A DNA stretch of 64,000 nucleotides from Obelidium mucronatum (taxonomy: Eukaryota; Chytridiomycota; Chytridiomycetes; Chytridiales; Chytriomycetaceae): the NCBI GenBank assembly GCA_025765595.1, contig JAIVFH010000004.1, positions 248,001 to 312,000 of the forward strand. Reading direction: 5' to 3'. Below are positions 15,989-27,259 of this stretch, in pieces. The notes beneath the pieces are model-generated. The model made no database searches. It was not told the origin of the DNA and was given only the letters and a program-made list of their open reading frames with translations. The position numbers were made by a program, and so were the translations under genes. How positions within the stretch are numbered: the stretch's first letter is position 1; each line of letters opens with the position of its first letter.

Positions 15989-17034
15989 ATGGTTGCTCTC
16001 ATTCAAACCCTCTTCGTAATGATATTGTTCCTCTGTTGCACTCGGTTACTCGGTATGTCAGCAGCTTCGACCAGAAAACCTGGAAATCTGGGGAAATCTG
16101 ATGTAATACATACCTTTGTCATAAATAGGGCGAAATTACATATTTTGGCGAGAACTACTACGATTTGTGGCATGTCGCATGTGAAAGCAAATATGTGAGT
16201 TTGTAGCAGGTGTAATTGGCGCTGATATCAATTATTAATACAAAGTTCTACACCGTAGCCTCCTCGTGATGCAAATCTTTACGCGGCTCTTAGCTACAAG
16301 ATCTTGAGTGATCAAACTTCCATTCTGAACTCCGGTCAGTGTGGTCGGTGCATTCAATTGTGGTCCCCAAAGGGCACCGTGAAAGTCACAATTGTTGGTA
16401 AGCCAAAAATAAGGGTCCCACATAATGTGAAGTAACTTTTGACCCTACATGATATTTCATAGATGTTATGATGGATGATGTGAGTCCATATAATGTTGAC
16501 TTGTCTTACGAAGCATTTGTTCGCTTGTCCGACACTGGCGGTCGTGACTACAACATCCAATGGGATTACGTTGATTGCGATGAAGAAACGTCTCCACCAC
16601 CTCCTCCAAGCCAACCTGCTCCATCGCCAGATGCCCCAGCTCCAAAACCTGATCCCCCTGTTCAGCCTCCAACTGTTCCTGTCCCACCTCCTACTCCGGA
16701 ATCAACGGTTGTAGAACTTGAACCAGTACCAAAGCCACAAACTACTCAGACGACTGAAATTGTACCAGAAAGTTCTGATCCTGTTCCGGTACCAAACGAA
16801 CTGCCAACGGCTGATACCACATTCATTGCGGTTACCAGCAGTAGCTCGTCTTCTCTTGCCGAGAAAATTACCACCACTACTACGGCCGCAGGTGCCACAG
16901 CAACCACTGTAGCAACATCTTTTACTTTTATTCCTATGTCCACAACTTCTATGCCGATTGTCGTTTCCAGTGCTGGTGCAGTGGGTGTCACTGCCGCCAT
17001 CGCCATTTTATTCTTTGAAATCTTCCTCATTTAA
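15989..17034 (+). CDS. Secreted DPBB protein with GPI-type tail, array member 3 (one-base phase problem)
   Basis: Exons 15989-16052, 16129-16194, 16259-16397 and 16463-17034 follow the pattern of members 1 and 2. The spliced length is one base over a multiple of three: exon 1, a hydrophobic signal peptide starting MVALIQTLFVMILF, does not join in phase to exon 2 (GEITYFGENYYDLWHVA). An extra base in the exon 1/intron 1 region or a different donor would explain it. The mature part has LYAALSYKILSDQTS, CGRCIQLW, VKVTIVDVMMDD, VDLSYEAFVRLSD and IQWDYVDCD. A longer Pro/Val/Glu/Thr stalk and hydrophobic C-terminus (AGAVGVTAAIAILFF) follow. Confidence 0.72.
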
Positions 17035-17258
17035 CTTTAAGTACAAACCTTTAAATTCTTAACCACTATGTCCGTCATGAATGGGAATGGATATCAGACC
17101 TCTTGCAAATCAATCAGTCCAATAATAATTCAATTTCGTTTTCAGTTTCACGTGTTTTGATTTTCTGTCCAAAAATTCCATAAGAATATAAGAATGCGAG
17201 CCAAGATTGCAAAGACCAAACAAAAACACCCCCCAGAAACTCTCAATCCAACAAAAAA

Positions 17259-17827
17259 ATGGCCATGACGTCTGCTTACTCCAGTATTCCGGCACTATTA
17301 CTTGGTTTGAACAAAGCTGGTCCGCCTTGTACCCTTCGCCTGGTACCGCTTGTACGGAACGGTACCCGCCAGTGAACGATAACTTGTTTGCCGCTCTTAG
17401 CTTCAAGTTCTTGAGTGATACTACTAGTATTCTCAACTCAAACGTGTGTGGCAAGTGCATTCGCATGTGGAAGGATGACAAAAGCGTTGTAGTCACAATT
17501 GTTGACGTTATGATGAGAGACAATGCTAGTCCTGAAGATGTCGACTTGGCTACCTCTGCTTTTACAGTATTCGCTGACGAGGCTGTGGGTGTTGTGAGAG
17601 GCGTCAACTGGGAGTTTGTTGATTGCGTGACTGGTGGAACCCCTTCCAAACCACCTCAAGCCCAAGTCACCGTTGATAATGTTGCAAGTGCCTCAGTTAC
17701 TACAGCAGTCCCTGTATTCGCTTCCGTTTCTAGTTCTGTTGTTCCAGAAACCAACTTGTTTGAAAACTCTGCAACTTCAGCCATGTTCTCCCTTTCTCTT
17801 TCACTTGCTATTGCATTTTTTATGTAG
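17259..17827 (+). CDS. DPBB protein with GPI-type tail, array member 4; 5' end unclear
   Basis: From about 17285 one open exon carries a full DPBB domain without internal introns: GTITWFEQSW, TACTERYPP, FAALSFKFLSD, CGKCIRMW, VVVTIVDVMMRDNA, DVDLATSAFTVF, VNWEFVDC. A short Pro/Val/Ser stalk and a hydrophobic tail (MFSLSLSLAIAFFM) end it at TAG. It lacks the intron in the VVD codon that all the other members keep. No in-frame ATG with a signal peptide is seen: the ATG at 17259 is in another frame, and an acceptor at 17283-17284 suggests a missing upstream exon. It could be a 5'-damaged or partly intron-lost copy. Confidence 0.62.
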
Positions 17828-18042
17828 AATCTGCATTCTTTTCATCATATAGTGTTTCATTTTTAGGCATGCGGTAGATATTAAAAATAAACGACTATTT
17901 CCTTAAAATAACGACTAAAAGACTATTCATCCCTCTCAAAACGGCACCCTCTCGACGGGAATAAGTTCCATCTTAATGAGTTATCAATGCTCCAAAAATC
18001 AACTTCTGATTTATTGAGATTAAATCCAGGCAGATTTTCCTG

Positions 18043-18818
18043 ATGGTGTTCTCAATGTTGCTTTTGGCAGCAACTGCCATTGCACAAAATACGGGCACAA
18101 TGTCCTGGTTTGGTGACGCCGGAGATTGGAAGACGGTTGGAACCACAGCGTGCGGTCCGTCCAGGCCACCAATCAATGAACATTTCTTTGCTGCCGTCAG
18201 CTACAAGAGCCTCTCGAATCAACAATCTGCTGTAGCAAGTGGAGTATGCCAGAAATGTATCTTGATCAATAACTCTGTGAAGGTTACTGTTGTTGGTAAG
18301 CCAGTTCTGTCTTGAAGCGATCGCTTTGACTTTTAAGTCTGATCTTTTGTTTTTGCAATCCCAGACGTAATGATGAGAGAGAATGCACTTGCTACAGATT
18401 TGGATCTATCGTATTCGGCATTCTCTGCAATTGCGCATGTTGATGTGGGGATACTTAAAGCCAGTTGGGAGTGGATTGACTGTGCTGCAACCTCGTCGCC
18501 ACCGCCTCCACCACCACCACCACCTCCTCCTCCTCCTCCTCCGCCTCCTGCTGCCCAAGATCAGGAACCCACACAAGCTGCTCCAGCTCCCGAAGTTCCT
18601 GCTGAGAATCCACCAGCGCAAGTTCCGATACCAGCAGTGACGTTGCACAAGCCCAAATAATCAACAACAAAGCACCTGCCCAACAACAACTTGCAGCAAT
18701 TAATCAAATGCCAGTTTTCATTGGAAAAGCCGAACCAATTGCTTCAACAACGTCTGCGGGATCAGCGTTGGCTATGACTTCACTTTTCACGATTATCGCA
18801 ATTGCTGCTGTGGCTTGA
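18043..18818 (+). CDS. Secreted DPBB protein with poly-Pro stalk and GPI-type tail, array member 5
   Basis: The ATG at 18043 opens a signal peptide (MVFSMLLLAATAIAQ). Two exons (18043-18295, 18365-18818) carry TMSWFGDAGDW, TACGPSRPP, FFAAVSYKSLS, CQKCILI, VKVTVVDVMMRENA, DLDLSYSAFSAI and ASWEWIDC. A run of 17 prolines follows (about 18496-18546). As assembled the frame ends at 18658-18660. One base added in the CC at 18610-18611 gives a Ser-rich stretch and the hydrophobic tail SALAMTSLFTIIAIAAVA ending at 18816-18818, as in its paralogues. The spliced length is one base short of a multiple of three, which agrees. It lacks the first two introns of members 1-3. Confidence 0.72.
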
Positions 18819-18942
18819 ATATTATTGTATTTAGCACACAATAAATAAAAAAAGAAGAAAGTACCCGATTTATTATAGTGGCTTTTACGTTTCCCTGCAG
18901 CAGCTGCAAAAAAAAAAATAGTTCTCCTTTCACCACCAAAAA

Positions 18943-20597
18943 TTAAACATAGATCAACCCAGCACCACCATTCCGACCCGCCCACAATGCCGAACCTTGC
19001 ACAGTAGAAGCCGAGACATTCAATCTATCCGGCATACTCGTCATTTGATTCACAAACGGCACCAGTGTCAAATACGATACAAAGTAAAACAAGAGCCCAA
19101 ACATGATACTGATTGGTAGCGCTGGTAACGCTTTCTGGAACAGAACGAGTAGAAATATCGTTGCATTGAGACCAGTGATGACTGCAATGATTACAGTCAT
19201 GGTGGAAACCCAGTCCAAAAGTGCTGTTTTTTTTGTTTGTTAACAAGTCAGTTGAAAACAAGAAGATTGGGGTTTAAATCGTTTCTAAACCTGCGCGAGA
19301 CGACAAGACACTGTAGAATACAAAATCACCTAGCCCCAATTTCATACCACCGCCACCATCGTCCTCGTCGTCGTCAAGCGGCAGCCACAGTTGGTTGTGG
19401 AGCAGTCGCCTCTTGTAGCACAAGGGGAGACTGCTGCTCGTGGAATAATATGAGCTGTGCTTGCATTCCCATCGGTAAGTTGTATTGTTGAAGATTTCAA
19501 GGATTCTGTGGTGAAGATGCTTTCTTCCTTTTCATTTGATGTTGCTTGGAGAAACTCTGATGGTCCTTGAATGTAAGTTGGCTGATTATTTGCTGTGATG
19601 GCTGCTGAAGCTGCAACTCCTGCCGCCGCTGGTATTGGTGCTGTAGGTACGATTTGGGGGTGACGCCATCATTGTGCTCGGACCCGCTAGTAGTAAAGTT
19701 GTCGATAATCAGTTCCCAACATCGCTCTCTCACTTCCAAAAAAAAAGGTGCTTTGTACCTGTATATAACAACGCAGGAATTTCGCGATTGTTTTGTTGAG
19801 AGTTTTCAATCAAAAGTCGAAGAGGCCCATATGGACAAAGCACAGCAATTAAATCTGACATACAAACAAGTGAGTTATAAATTTCGTCACAGAGATTTCA
19901 ACTTACCCCACACAGCCAATAACGATAAGAGAATCCAACTTGTAATCGCCGGCAGAGAAGATAGCGACAAGGCCTTGATGGAACCAATAAGAAAATCAGA
20001 TCCAAAACAGCGAGCACAATTCCCCCAAGAAAAAAAATTTACCATTAAAGTGCTCATAAAAACCATATACGCTTGTTGTAGCATCAGGGGGCCTTTCCAG
20101 AAAATAGCAACAAGTCCCACTCCAGCAAGATTCCAAAGCAAGAAAAAGAAGGAAATGTAGTCGAACGCAACTTCATATGTCGACAGCAACGTCGTTCCAA
20201 GCACGTATCCAAACATTCCCAGGAGTCCCAATACAATTAACCCAAAAAACCCATACAATATCTATACGTCAACAAAAGAGTGATTTATTCTCCGTTTCAT
20301 TGCCACGGAGAATAAAAAAAAAACGCTCACCTTCATACAGTTATACCGAAACAGCAAGTATATAATAACAGTCGCCACTATAATTTGACTGATGATAATC
20401 AAAGCTGAAGTGAGATCCTGTCGTAACTTCGCCCTGTAACAACTGTACCCCCCGCCACCACACCCGCAACGCCTCCCGCGTAAATATTGGGTGTGAATGC
20501 TCCCAACTCCACGATCAAAAAATTGCTTTGGCGGATTCGTGAGCTTCATCCAGAGTACAGAAAGTGTAATGCAAATGACGACGGGCTTCAGGATCAT
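18943..20597 (-). CDS. PSEN: Presenilin, catalytic subunit of gamma-secretase-type intramembrane aspartyl protease
   Basis: Presenilins are polytopic aspartyl proteases. Visible in order on the minus strand: TM1 ([13 protein letters not shown], about 20597), TM2 [18 protein letters not shown] (about 20330), [12 protein letters not shown] with TM5 (about 20080), TM6 [12 protein letters not shown] spliced to [16 protein letters not shown], a loop ending ALLYT, the [11 protein letters not shown] motif (about 19325) carrying the second catalytic Asp, and [10 protein letters not shown] (about 19105), the PAL motif. The first catalytic Asp codon is split across an intron (19863-19904). An intron also separates the TLM of TM5 from the ALSL that follows. 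The TM1-TM2 loop has frame ambiguity around the A6 run 20517-20522 and a G-rich stretch. The upstream frame is discussed under the MYND feature. Confidence 0.9.
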
Positions 20598-21094
20598 GTA
20601 GATTTGTACCAGATAGAATCGCAGCTCCTGCTATTGTTTCTGGGTCGAGTTCAAATGCGTTTGCGCTGATAACTGGTTTTGGCCGTTGGCCTCGTCGTCG
20701 ACGGCGACCGGGTTGTTGTTGTTGTTGCTGTTGCTGTTGTTCTTCTTGATTTGTGGGGGCCGCCGACTGTGGCGTGATTTCTCGGTCTTGGCTGTTTGTA
20801 GCTGACAGCGGGCTTCGAACCGGCGCCGCATTGCCGTTGGTGTGTTTCCCAGTCTTTCAGTTGGCACTCCTGTGACAGACAGACTCTCTCAGCCACAGCA
20901 GCAGCAGCAGCACTCCGCATCAAAACACCGACTCTAACCTGCGAACAGTAACGCACCGACGAGCAGACGGAGCAGAGAAAGCGCGCTTTGCTGTTGCACA
21001 CCACACACACTCGACCAGTCGATGTCCCTCCACTTCCAGGAACCCGGCCCATTTCAACATCTGGAACAGCATTGACAGTCGTATTTGCGCTCAT
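20598..21094 (-). CDS. MYND zinc-finger segment directly upstream of presenilin; separate gene or its N-terminus
   Basis: The ATG at 21094 opens a short Thr/Gly-rich leader and a MYND finger: CVVCNSKARFLCSVC, then VRYCSQ spliced over an intron (about 20872-20940) to ECQLKDWETHQRQC. After the last Cys the assembled frame ends at about 20651. The neighbouring frame instead gives SATNSQDREITPQ, a poly-Gln run, then ANAFELDPETIA. If one base is dropped from CC at 20826-20827 and one from CC at 20627-20628, this reads without a stop into presenilin TM1. In the assembled presenilin frame there is a TAG at 20631-20633. There is no room for a promoter between the two. MYND fingers bind Pro-rich peptides in partner proteins. 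Confidence 0.6.
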
Positions 21095-21193
21095 TATTAA
21101 AGAGTTGGAAGCCGAGAAGGAATGCGATCCAAATATCTCCACTTTTGAATTCAAAGTGTGAAAGAAGTTGACAATTCGCTTTATTTTATTTTC

Positions 21194-23336
21194 TTATTCG
21201 CCACAGTGACTTTTCGCTTTCTTGTTGCTCAGCTGAACTTTAAACAGCTCCACGCTTATGCCACAAGAAGTCATCAAATCAAGCCACATGACTTGTGAAT
21301 GGGAAAGGTGGTCTCCCTCCCCTTTGACTTCAACAAGCTTCACCTCTCTTGTGTCCACCTTCCAAACACATAAATCAGGGACGCCCCCGCTATGCGCTCC
21401 ATAAGATTGAATGAATGCGTCACATATACATGCCAATTGATTGCCGTTGAAACAAGAAGCGACATCCAACAAATCTTGCCGTGAAAACAAGTCCCAGTAT
21501 ACACCCCGGCATTGAGTGGATGTGATTCGGTGCTCTTGGTCTATTCGCGATATTATTTCCAAATGGGCCGTTTCTGGATTTGCTGCAAGTTCAGAAAGTC
21601 GCGTATCAATCTTTTCTTTCCTGGCTTGATAAAAGAACTCAGTGTACAGATCCATTGGGGCGTCTTGGAATGGGGTTGTAAACACGCCTGGAACACTATC
21701 ATCAAACAGGATATCCCAGAATAGGAGACCAAATAGTCTAGATGGCGTCAAAAACTTGAGTTGGACAAAACTGCAAGAACATGTACGTACGTGGTAACAA
21801 CGCTATTTTCCGCATGAACGCCCTTAAATCCCATTCTATCAAACTCATTCAGCGCCAATTGTTCAACAATTACGTCTTCGTTGGTGACTGCATCTCGATA
21901 CAGAGCTTTCCGCCCTGTTGCACTAAACGTCTTTTCTGCAAAAACGATTCTAGTGTAAATCTTCTTCATAGTATTGGCACACGTTTCGACTGCATAGATT
22001 CGATCATCCTTCTTTTTGTCCAACTTTTTCCCCAGTTTCACCAGCCGGTTTTCAATCTCCCTCCTCCTTCCAAACTCAACACTTGCATCCCTCAAAGCAT
22101 CACACCCAAGTGCATATGCCTCTTCATGTTTTCCCATTCTTATCAGTGCCTTCATGTATGTATCGTAAACGTCACCGCGTCCACGCCTCACACCAACAAG
22201 TTTTCGATCCAATAACCATTGAAAAATTTCGCATGCCTTGTCATCGATGCCTTGCTTAATATACAGAGTCGCCAAATGTCGTAGAATCGATGCAGCGACT
22301 TTTCCAGCTGTAAATGATGTCAGCCACGGAATTCCAGATATGTGGCCCTCAGGTACATCGGAAACCCAAGCTTTAAAAACCGGTATACATGTGACAGCAA
22401 GCTCTATTGCGTGTAACTCGATTTCGGTTCGAACTTCGGGGGGAGTAGAGCCGTTGATGGGGCTGAGGATGGAATTGATGTCATGATGAAGTTTGAGCAT
22501 GGATATGTAGTCAGAGAGGTCTTGAGCGGTAGGACCATGTTATTGAAATGCGATTGATGGTGTATTTGTTGAATGTGATGCGGTTTGCTGCTGATTTGAG
22601 GTTTGTACGAATGTGAGGCAAGAATGGGTTCTCAGGCCACTCTTGAGGAGTAAATGAATACGTTGCTGGATAAAGCCAAAAAAAAAAAAAGAATACCTCG
22701 TTCACGGTTGTAAATAATGAAAAGCCTGTAGAATGTGGCCACAACAGTCGTCAGGAATGTAGATGCACTGGCCAACCATCGACTTCAGCTTGTCGAAGCA
22801 GGATATCCTGCCGGCGACTTCTGGCTCGCGCCGAATGCAAACGAGTACTTTGAGATTGCGTCAGTGTTGGCGACGAGGGCGTCTTGCAGGGCGGCAACGG
22901 ATAGCGACGCGTGTTTCAGTATTTTGTACTGCTTAGCGAGGTCGAGCAGCTCTGGACGCGCCAGCAGCCGCAGCAGGGTTTTCGCGTCGAGCGGCGGATC
23001 GACGTCGAGCAGCGCGGCGGCGGCCAGGTCGGCGACGGCGTCGGGCGCCGCTGCCAGCGCCAGGCGCGACACGCGCTCGACCTTGTGGCGGCGCAGCATC
23101 AGCCGCACAAAGACGACCTGCGCGCAAGGCGCCAGCGAAGAAAACGCGGCTGTCGTCTTCGCGGCGGCGGCGTCGAGCAGGTGCGCTTCGTGTTCGGACA
23201 CGGCGCCGATAACAGCCGCCCACTGCGCCGCGTACGACGGGTCGGACTGGTCGGCATTCTGGTTGGTCGGCGTTGTCGGCGGCGGCGGCGGCAGCTGCGC
23301 TTCGCGGCGGGCAAAGTAGTCGCGGATGTCCGTCAT
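21194..23336 (-). CDS. FAN1: FAN1-type structure-specific nuclease with VRR-NUC domain
   Basis: FAN1 is a 5' flap endonuclease/exonuclease for interstrand-crosslink repair. The start at 23336 gives MTDIRDYFARRE. The SAP-like/helical N-terminus follows (SLAPCAQVVFVRLMLRRHK; LLRLLARPELLDLAKQ), then a TPR-like region (about 22500-21900), ALNEFDRMGFKGVHAENS, FGLLFWDILFDD, and the VRR-NUC core GVPDLCVWK plus VKLVEVKGEGDHLSHSQ, with the catalytic Asp and Glu-x-Lys. Length and order match fungal and animal FAN1 without a UBZ finger. The region 22480-22740 has introns and frame changes I could not resolve exactly. The N-terminal exon is GC-rich. Its start codon lies 20 bp from the divergent gene at 23357. 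Confidence 0.88.
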
Positions 23337-23356
23337 TTGCCAAACAAAACAAAAGC

Positions 23357-23621
23357 ATGGCGCAAACAAAACCAACAAGCTGGAACCAGTTTCTGGCAGC
23401 TTCGCTCGATGCACAGCAGCAATCGATCCTGCACTTTGTGCCTGCGCGAACCACGGGCAACGAGAACACAGGCATCGCTAAACAGTCGAGCAACGCTGAG
23501 ATTGACTGGGACAAGGCTATGAAGGGTAAGGAACAGTTCAAGATTCAAAATATCACTGATGCAAAAACTTTGCCGTTTGTGAATACCAGGTGTTGCTCCG
23601 CCGCGGTTGAATTCCGATTGA
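23357..23621 (+). CDS. Small protein of unknown function, divergent from FAN1
   Basis: The ATG at 23357 opens MAQTKPTSWNQFLAASLD. A 64-nt GT-AG intron (23526-23589) joins the second exon to give about 66 residues ending VAPPRLNSD. Without splicing the frame stays open to 23740, so the spliced form is a choice based on a good GTAAGG donor. I do not recognise the family. It has no membrane segment or signal peptide, and its centre is Gln/Asn/Thr-rich. Its start codon is 20 bp from that of FAN1 on the other strand, so they must share a promoter region or have promoter elements inside each other. Confidence 0.45.
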
Positions 23622-23902
23622 ATCTAAAGCTCTACAGGTCTGAGAATTGGGAAGCGGGACTCACCAACAAGAAAGAATCTATTGACGTGATACCTTCGCC
23701 GATTTGGATTGGGCTAGAGTCCCTTTTAAGGCCCATGTAAGATGATATTACAAAGAAACCACTGGAATCTAGAGTCTAAGCCTTAACTCGATCAATGGCA
23801 GAGAGATCCCAGATCAACTGCAATCCTGATCGCTGAAATTCCACCTCAAGATAATATTGCATGAGGAGACAATGCTGCATGTATTGGCCAGAGTAATAAA
23901 AA

Positions 23903-24663
23903 CTACTGCTTCGTTTCTGCCCAAAGCCCATCATACAAAGCGTGCATATTCTGAACCCCAACATCCTTATTGACATTCAAAATCTCTTCTGTGCTCATCT
24001 TTGTCCATCCCAATGCCAGTGCGTTTTCTTTTCCTTCTGCATAGATGGCCACACATTTCTCGGCTGCGACTCCAGGTTCCATCTTTGCTCCTTTTGAAGT
24101 AAGTCCTCGACACATGATATCTGCTCCTGCAATCACAAACTTGATTGCACCTATTTATATGCGAATTTAATCTGACGCTTGTTTAGTCGCATTGGTTTTT
24201 TTACCCTTGTCGACTTGGAACCGAGGGAGAATGTCTGGATCTAAAGCAGACAAGACAAAGGATGAGAGACAATCGAAAAGTATGCTTTTTTAAAAAAAAA
24301 TCTTGGTTTACATTGATGCAGGAGACGAAGCGTTGGGAAGTAAGGACCATCAAAGTGATTGAAAAAGAGCATAACGTTGTTGACTGACACAATGCTCAGC
24401 GCATCCTGACTGCAAAAAGGAAAGGCAAAACGATGGGTTTCATGTACATCATCGCAAAATCAAATTAAATAGCTCGCTCTGTTAAGGTTGTTTTCGTACC
24501 ATTTGATGACAACAATCTGAGCCTTCTTTGGGATCAGGTCCTCGAGAACATCTGCCAGTCCTGGATACTGGTCTGCAATCTTTTGACGAATCGCTCTTTG
24601 CTGCGAGGACTTGACCAGCGACTGGCCCGAGACAGAATCTTTCAACGTAAACTTTTTGAACAT
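23903..24663 (-). CDS. TMA20: Tma20/MCTS1-like translation re-initiation and ribosome recycling factor
   Basis: MCTS1/Tma20 pairs with DENR/Tma22 to recycle 40S subunits and promote re-initiation. The start at 24663 gives [14 protein letters not shown], as in the family. Next come [11 protein letters not shown] and [11 protein letters not shown], an exon with [20 protein letters not shown], and the PUA domain: [57 protein letters not shown] and the end HALYDGLW. Four or so exons, ending at TAG (23903-23905). Length is about 180 residues, normal for the family. Confidence 0.92.
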
Positions 24664-24684
24664 ACTTTTTTATTCAGTCCATGT

Positions 24685-25422
24685 TTATTGAGCATTGAAT
24701 TGCTCCAGATCTTCAGGACCAAAGCTGTCTGGAAGCAGTTCGCGAAGAACGTAAAACTTTACGGAACCGTCTTGCTGAAAAAGGTAAACCTGTCCCGCAA
24801 GAAAAGCATACGTGTCAGCTCATTACAATCAACAACAACAACAACAAAAAAAAAAACCTGTTGGTCCTTTCCAAACTCAACCATAAATTGGCGACAGAAA
24901 CCACAAGGCGAAGCAAACTTTTTCAAGTTCCTGCAGGCGATCCAGGAAAATAGAAAAAAAAATCAGGATTCGAATAACATATTCGTTGATGGACTCAACG
25001 TCACAACTGCAACCGCAATAAACTTTCTATGTCCTTCCGAGACGGCTTTTACAAATCCCGTCCTTTCCGCACAGATTGCTCCTCCTGATATTTACAATAT
25101 TAGCTTTTGGCACTGACGCTTTTTGATTTTTCGAACCATAAGACGCATTCTCAACGTTGCAACCAAGAAACAGTTCGCCAGACTCTGTGAGAACAGACGC
25201 TCCAACAGGAAATTTGGAATAAGGCGAATAAGATTGAGATTTCGCTGATATGGCTGCATCAAACAGCTGCTTTTGGATATTGGCGGGAAGTTGCTTTTCT
25301 GACCATGGACAGAATGCGCTTGATGAATGATCTCTCCAATGCAATACTAAACAAATAACAACCTCCGTGTGAAGCTTTGATTTCGGCGAGAAGTGACGGT
25401 GGGATGTCAATCTTGGGCATAT
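24685..25422 (-). CDS. Cytidine deaminase
   Basis: This is a pyrimidine-salvage enzyme turning cytidine or deoxycytidine into uridine or deoxyuridine. The start at 25422 gives MPKIDIPPSLLAEIK. Spliced exons show SYSPYSKFPVGASVLT, GCNVENASYG, the zinc/catalytic CAER (about 25070), and the second zinc site SPCGFCRQFM (about 24900). The last exon ends VLRELLPDSFGPEDLEQFN at 24685-24687. All residues of the Cys/Glu and Cys-x2-Cys zinc site are present. Five short exons. It lies 22 bp downstream of the Tma20 start codon on the same strand. Confidence 0.93.
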
Positions 25423-25557
25423 TCACGAATAGTTTTTAGTGCAACTATTTCTTGATTGTACTTATTGATGTTATTTTAAATATCATGCATTCAAATATAT
25501 CAATGATATCAAAGAAAGAAATTCGGAAATGTCATCAGCATGGTACTTGGGCTGTAT

Positions 25558-27100
25558 TCACTGCTTGTAGAAGACAACATTACCTGCAATTGGGAATGGG
25601 GGGCGAAACCAAAATCAAAACCATTTCAAAATGAACCAAAACTTTTCCACAAAAAACCATACCTTCATCTTCAACAAACTTGCAATGTCTATAACTTCTC
25701 CAAAGAGACAGGAAAATAGGGCTGTCATCGTAGAGGTAGAACTTCCCGAGCTTCTCCTTGAGAGCAGCAGTCGCTTTTCCAGCATGATAGAAAGGCATGT
25801 TTGAAAACAGGTGATGTGCAACATGCGTGTCGGTGCTTTTTTTCCCAAATCATCAAATCAACAACGTAAAGAAACCACAAGAAACAAAAAACAAACTCTC
25901 ACATGTGGTGGAACAGGTAATTCAAAATCCCAAAATCTCTGTCAACAGTACAAAGAGCGCCCTTCAAAAAGTCCCATTCGTCACCACGGTAGTGTGGCAA
26001 TCGAACATCGGAATGCTGCAAGAACGTGATCATCACGAGCCAGTGGTTTACCCACAAATATGGAAGCACGTAAAACTTGAAAACGGCAATGAAGGAGAAC
26101 AAGTGAGTCAAATATCCTAATACCGAAAGAGCAATGACAAGGCCGACATTCGACATGACGATTTGTTTCGCGTGATGAGGGGCAAAGATTGGAGACGATG
26201 TATGGAAATGCGACGCCCAAACACCAAAACGTTGACCATAAGCTAAAAAAAAAAATTTCGACAATCAGTATGTTGGCATAAACCACCAGCGCGCCGTCAA
26301 AAACTGATCACCATTTGAGAAAACGTAAGCAGGCCATCCAAAAACTTGCTGACCAACCAGCATTGCCAAATCATACAATGGAGCATTCTCAAACATATTT
26401 CCCTCTTCTTCTTCCTTCTGACCATGCTCTTCTGGAATCTCCTCGCCTTCTTTCCGAACACGAGCTGGAAAATCGGATCGACGAAATGGAACAAAGACTT
26501 GGTCCTTTTCCATGTTTCCACATCCTTTATGATGCATTGAGTGCGTGATTTTCCAAGAAAAGTATGGCACCAAGAGAGCGGAGTGCAAGACCCATCCAAC
26601 AGCGTGATTCAATGTCGTGTTGGCAGAGAAGCCTCCGTGGCCACATTCTGTGTCGAACAACATGACTTGGTTAATACAAAAATGTGCTTGACAGCTAAAC
26701 GACTATTCAAAGAAGCCCATTTACCATGAGCAAGAACCCAAAGCCCAGTACAAAACCATCCCTGAACAACAGAGTACACAAACCACAAGACAACTCGCAC
26801 GGCAGTTGCGGAAGTGTCAACGAGTCCGTTCCAACCATTGTCGATTCCAGTTGCAAGGTAAAACATACATGCCACCATAGTAATATCTAAAGCAACATAG
26901 CCAAGAGACAACCATGTGTTGTGTTTGAAGCACTCTGGTGGTACACAGTCTCTCAGTTCCTTCAATGTAAACGGGGGAGCTTCATAATTCTGGTAGTGGG
27001 GGGTCGATGTAGTCAAAGGATGCTTCTTGGATACGAAAGTGGTTTTCTTCGTTTCTTTCGCTGGCGATGATCGACGCTGGCGAGTTGTTGCTTCTGGCAT
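25558..27100 (-). CDS. FAD2: Delta-12-type membrane fatty acid desaturase, copy A
   Basis: FAD2-type enzymes insert a double bond at delta-12 of oleoyl lipids in the ER. The start at 27100 follows a basic leader ([15 protein letters not shown]). The three His boxes are present: AH split by an intron from [16 protein letters not shown] (about 26530), and [10 protein letters not shown] (about 25805). Membrane segments lie on both sides. A Glu-rich cytosolic insert (about 26420) and [17 protein letters not shown] complete the pattern. The last exon is tiny (GNVVFYKQ). Intron positions are the same in copies B and C. The exact regiospecificity is inferred from overall resemblance only. Confidence 0.88.
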
Positions 27101-27259
27101 TATTTGTGAACCAAATTTCGTTGTTAAGCCTCAAAATTCAACATGCACCAACATAGCGATTTCTGTACAGAAAGTGCTGCTTAAAGACAGCATACGATCG
27201 TTGGAAAAGCGTTGGTCGTTACTTCATTAATAAAAAAAACTCTACATAAAAACCCAATC